A stretch of 64,000 nucleotides of DNA, taken from Streptomyces eurocidicus. Its GTDB lineage: Bacteria; Actinomycetota; Actinomycetes; Streptomycetales; Streptomycetaceae. Location: positions 186,001 through 250,000 of the forward strand of contig NZ_LGUI01000010.1 of the NCBI RefSeq assembly GCF_002891295.1, written 5' to 3'. Shown here one piece after another: positions 61,501 through 64,000 of this stretch. Made by a program: the position numbers and the translations under genes. Below the pieces are notes generated by a model. It searched no databases and was not told the DNA's origin. It worked only from the letters and a program-made list of their open reading frames with translations. How positions within the stretch are numbered: the stretch's first letter is position 1; every line of letters starts with the position of its first letter.

Positions 61501-64000
61501 CCGGGCGCCGCACCCGGCGAGGACGGCCTCGGCGCGCGGGCGGCCGAGTGCCGGGTCCAGCGGTACGTAAGCGCGGCCGGCCTTCAGGGCGGCGAGCATG
61601 GCCACGACGAGGTCGGCCGAGCGCGGCAGCCAGAGGACGACGGTCTCGTCGGGGCCGGGCGCGCCGGACCGCTCGCGAATGACGGCGGCGAGCCGTTCGG
61701 CCCGTTCCTCCAGCTCACGGTAGGTCAGCACGGTGGCGCCGGAGAGCACGGCGGTGCGGTCCGGGCCGGCCGCCGCCTGCCGGGCGACGAGCGCGTGGAG
61801 GGTGGCGCCCGCCGGGTCGTCGGCGGGCGGGCGTACGGGGCCGCGCTGCCAGGCGCCGGGGACGGGGTCGCCGTCCGCCACGGGGGCGGCGAGCCGGGAG
61901 AGCGGGGTCGTGGGGGCGTCGGCGGCGGCGTCGAGGATGTCCCGGAAGGTCGCGAAGAAGCGGTCGACGGTCTCCGGGTCGAACAGGTCGGTGTTGTACT
62001 CCAGGTGGCAGCGGACGCCCTGGGGCCCGTCGGTGAAGTAGACGGTGAGGTCCGTGAGGGCCTTGTCGGGTCCGGCGTCCAGCGGGGTGGCCGTGACGCC
62101 CGGCAGTTCGAAGCGGAACGGTTCCTCGCGCTGGAACTCGGCGAGGACCTGGAAGACCGGCGTGCGGTCGGTCGCCCGGCGCGGTGCGAGGGCGCGGACC
62201 ACGGTCTCGAAGGGCACGGCGGCGTGGTCGTAGGCGTCCAGGGCGACGGTCCGCACCCGCTCCAGGAGGGTGCCGAACGCCGGGTCGCCGGAGAGGTCGA
62301 CGCGCAGGGCGAGGGTGTTGACGAAGAAGCCGAGCACGTCCTCGGCCCGCTCCGGCCGGTTCGTCATCGGGGTGCCGATGACGAGGTCCTCCTGCCCGGT
62401 GACCCGGTGCAGCATGGCCGCGTAACCGGCGAGCAGGGTCATGAACAGGGTGGCGCGGTGACCCCGGCCCAGGTCGCGCAGGCGCGCGGACAGTTCGGGG
62501 CCGAGGGTGCGGAAGACGGCCCTGCCGTGGGACGTCATCGTCGTGGGGCGCGGTCGGTCGGTGGGCAGTTCCAGGTCGGGCGGCCCGCCGCCGAGCGCGC
62601 CGAGCCAGTACGCGAGGTCGGCGCCGTCCCCGTCGGCCGTGCCCCGCTCGTGCTGCTCACGGGCGTAGTCGGCGTAGCTCCAGGCCGGGGCGGGCAGGGC
62701 GGCGGGGGCGCCGTCGCGCTCGGCCCGGTAGAGGGCCGACAGGTCGCGGGCCAGGATCGTGGCCGAGGCCGCGTCGACGACGATGTGGTGCAGGGACAGG
62801 ACCAGGACGTGCCGGTCCGCGCCCTCGCGCACCAGGCGGGTGACGAAGAGCGGCCCGTCGGCGAGGTCGAAGAGGCGGGCGCTCTCGGTGTCCAGGACGT
62901 GCCGCAGGGCCTCGCCGGAGTCCGTGCCGTCGACGACCTCGAAGTCGGGTTCGCCGGGCGGCAGGACGAGCTGCCGGGGCTCCCCGGCGATCTCGCGGAA
63001 GACGGTGCGCAGCCCCTCGTGCCGGGCGACGAGGCCGCGCAGGGCGGCACGCAGGGCGGGCACGTCGAGCGGGCCGTCGAGGCGGACGGCCTTGGTCTCG
63101 TTGTACGCGGTGCGGCCCGGGAGCATCCGCTCCAGGAACCAGATGCGCTCCTGGCCCGGGGAGAGCGGGGCGCCCTCGCCCCCGGGCCGGGGGCGTTCCT
63201 CCTGGTGGCGGCGGCGCAGCGCGTCGGCGTGCACGAGGCCGGCGCGCAGCGCGTCGGGGGCCACGCCGAAGTCGACGAGGGAGACGATCTCGTCGGCACC
63301 GGCCGCGGTGACGGCGTCGACGACGGCCGAGACGCTGTCCACCGAGCCGATGAGGGCGCGCTGGTCGCAGTAGCGGTCGTAGGCGCGGCGGAAGAGCGTG
63401 TCGAGGTCGTCCTCGCTGAGGGCGGCCAGGTCGACGTTGTGGCCGAGGCTGTTGGCGACGCCGCCGAAGAGGGACAGCGAGGCCCGCATGTAGCGGGACA
63501 GCGGCTCGTACGCCTCGGCGCGCGCGGTGTCGTGGTCGGCGGCCAGGTAGGTGTGCAGCAGGACGGCGACCCGGCCGGCGGCCGGGTCGAGGCCGTGGGC
63601 GGCGCGGGTGCGCCGGTAGAGCGCGACGTTCTCGCGGAGCTGTTCGACGCTCTGCGTCATCAGGTTGGTGACGATGCCGAGGCCGTGCCGGGCCGCGAGC
63701 TCGTACGAGGCGGGGTTGCCGACGACGGCCGTGTACATCGGCGGGGTGTCCTGCACGGGCCGGGGGAAGAGCCGGACGTCGGTCTCGCCGTCGCCGGTGA
63801 CGCGGGTGAGGGCCTCGCCGTGCCAGAGCCGGCGGACGTCCTCCAGCTGTTCGTACATCAGCTCCCGGTGGCGGCCGAAGCGTTCGGGGAAGAAGACGAA
63901 GTCGTGGGCGTGCCAGCCGCTGGCCACGCCGATGCCGATGCGCCCGCCGGAGAGGTTGTCGACCATCGACCACTCCTCCGCGACCCGGACGGGGTCGTGG
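58573..64000 (-). CDS. NRPS with luciferase-like monooxygenase: LLM-C-A-PCP-C (5' end beyond window)
   Basis: Over 1800 codons are visible and the frame is open to base 64000 (HDPVRVAEEWSMVDNLSGGRI). Order: MupA/Atu3671-type luciferase-like monooxygenase (first about 270 residues), condensation domain with HHIVVDA, adenylation domain with HTSGSTGRPKG, FDAAVLEIW, NVYGPTEVTV, HRTGDLVR and NGKLDRAALPE, a 60-residue Ala/Thr/Gly linker, PCP with DLGGHSI (Ser codon at 59983-59985), and a second condensation domain with HHSMCDG. No thioesterase, reductase or epimerase follows. The A-domain pocket has the alpha-amino-acid Asp (FDAAV); I cannot assign the substrate. Such embedded LLMs oxygenate tethered residues. 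Confidence 0.95.
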   Translation of the reverse strand, partial: HDPVRVAEEWSMVDNLSGGRIGIGVASGWHAHDFVFFPERFGRHRELMYEQLEDVRRLWHGEALTRVTGDGETDVRLFPRPVQDTPPMYTAVVGNPASYELAARHGLGIVTNLMTQSVEQLRENVALYRRTRAAHGLDPAAGRVAVLLHTYLAADHDTARAEAYEPLSRYMRASLSLFGGVANSLGHNVDLAALSEDDLDTLFRRAYDRYCDQRALIGSVDSVSAVVDAVTAAGADEIVSLVDFGVAPDALRAGLVHADALRRRHQEERPRPGGEGAPLSPGQERIWFLERMLPGRTAYNETKAVRLDGPLDVPALRAALRGLVARHEGLRTVFREIAGEPRQLVLPPGEPDFEVVDGTDSGEALRHVLDTESARLFDLADGPLFVTRLVREGADRHVLVLSLHHIVVDAASATILARDLSALYRAERDGAPAALPAPAWSYADYAREQHERGTADGDGADLAYWLGALGGGPPDLELPTDRPRPTTMTSHGRAVFRTLGPELSARLRDLGRGHRATLFMTLLAGYAAMLHRVTGQEDLVIGTPMTNRPERAEDVLGFFVNTLALRVDLSGDPAFGTLLERVRTVALDAYDHAAVPFETVVRALAPRRATDRTPVFQVLAEFQREEPFRFELPGVTATPLDAGPDKALTDLTVYFTDGPQGVRCHLEYNTDLFDPETVDRFFATFRDILDAAADAPTTPLSRLAAPVADGDPVPGAWQRGPVRPPADDPAGATLHALVARQAAAGPDRTAVLSGATVLTYRELEERAERLAAVIRERSGAPGPDETVVLWLPRSADLVVAMLAALKAGRAYVPLDPALGRPRAEAVLAGCGARTLISTRAAAAELHLPAGLAVVTPDDAPTGPTAPTGPAADPGSLAYVVHTSGSTGRPKGVAVPHRAVVDLCHWHHRRFGTTPDDRFAAVCGQSFDAAVLEIWPALTAGASIAVADESVRKDPLALARWYTERGVTFTILPTALGEAVLELPAGVQPPLRHLLTGGDVLRVRPRPEAPYETVNVYGPTEVTVLCTVETVLPGPGGEEIGIGRPVDNVRLRVLDASGAPVPVGAVGELYVGGPGVARGYLGRPAETGERFLPDPDGGPDDRLHRTGDLVRWTPDGGLRFHGRTDDQVKIRGFRVEPGEVSRALGSLDGVREAVVLARRDGRGEAFLAAFAVPADPVGETAADRQAFADLMADELAARLPEYLVPRAWAVLAGLPLSANGKLDRAALPEAGLVTKATVTGAAVPGGTAPGAAVTGVATTIGATTIGATTPGAATPGAATARTAGAVTAAGRRAAAEPGTAPPAAGPVVESLLRELWADQFGVEPGTLDPDASFFDLGGHSITAIRLINRVRDAFGTDYPMVSFYREPTLRAMTDRLAAQVGDDDVEGRAPATSQQIRFVTAHRAHALPQVFNVALRITLSGEPDVAALRTALSGLVARHESLRTRYVEEGGEWYQEVLRARPVDLPVEYVAGDAAARIATELADTPFDLAGGTTAPLLRLLRTGETDWTLLVVLHHSMCDGWAVSLLLKEFAALYRAAVTGTPDGLSTPPQPAAFARWQREHTPAKSTETRLEHWTRELDGAVFRHALPLDRPRPEALSGHGGVVMFTVPARVRDAVETFARRRGTTPYAVTAAALGLLFARKAGQPEVVLGVPYAGRDRREFEQLVSCTTAAFVLRVRVAGAASFGDLVDQVARASVEAVEHVVPPRDLAPALRERLGVDMPAPLPLGFAYQNSLEADIELPGLTVSVADLAPAASRTELSFGLVPAGDVYTGFVEYTADLWDRATVEGWVRDYAGLLEEETGRAPRD

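Overview
The window is a stretch of a Streptomyces (or very close actinomycete) chromosome. The evidence is the extreme GC content with G/C in nearly every third codon position, frequent GTG and TTG starts, ATGA/GTGA gene overlaps, a WhiJ-type HTH/DUF397/ATPase regulatory trio with an in-frame TTA codon, a c-di-AMP riboswitch in front of an NlpC/P60 gene, and Streptomyces-type intergenic palindromes. From memory, not checked, the ure - bio - purB order resembles the core chromosome of S. coelicolor. No tRNA, rRNA or CRISPR array was seen.

Layout. 1-3.8 kb: urease operon ureA-B-C-F-G (minus strand, ureG cut by the window edge). 4.7-7.2 kb: riboswitch plus NlpC/P60 hydrolase, then the WhiJ-like trio. 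7.4-12.1 kb: biotin genes, bioF divergent from bioB-bioA-bioD. 12.3-24.3 kb: housekeeping and regulatory genes (two methyltransferase/F420-type enzymes, a CNNM pair behind a structured leader, SGNH hydrolase, purB, mscL, mug, ROK and GntR regulators, SDR, ECF41 sigma factor). 24.5-27.7 kb: an alpha/beta hydrolase, then a TnpB-only insertion sequence sitting between the 3' remnants of a VOC gene and a phoD gene. 27.7-36.1 kb: flavoprotein reductase, ACT-GNAT protein, DUF885 protein, a Doc-like toxin-antitoxin pair, secreted isoaspartyl peptidase, aldo/keto reductase behind a MerR-type promoter, and an Lrp/AsnC regulator. 36.3-40.6 kb: sbcD-sbcC, with sbcC frameshifted. 41.3-42.5 kb: an L,D-transpeptidase lipoprotein.

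The most unusual part is 42.7-53.5 kb. An MFS exporter and a first ATP-grasp ligase (followed by a methyltransferase) lie at the left, a paralogous second ATP-grasp ligase lies at the right, and between them is a tightly packed minus-strand operon: a large unrecognised protein (frameshifted here), Rieske protein, 7Fe-type ferredoxin, cupin with a Cys-rich tail, DUF3050 (haem-oxygenase-like fold) protein and aldehyde dehydrogenase. This looks like a compact biosynthetic locus with ATP-dependent amide/ester ligation and ferredoxin-driven oxidation. I recognise no characterised pathway with this gene set.

53.6-58.5 kb holds a deacetylase lipoprotein, YigZ, a GNAT enzyme, an XRE-cupin regulator divergent from a His-rich methyltransferase, a degenerate repeat tract, and a hexapeptide-repeat acyltransferase. 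58.6-64 kb holds the 3' part of an NRPS gene encoding luciferase-like monooxygenase - C - A - PCP - C with no terminal thioesterase. It runs off the right edge.

Three single-base deletions inferred in GC-rich runs (two in sbcC, one in the unknown gene) suggest that this assembly may carry small indel errors.
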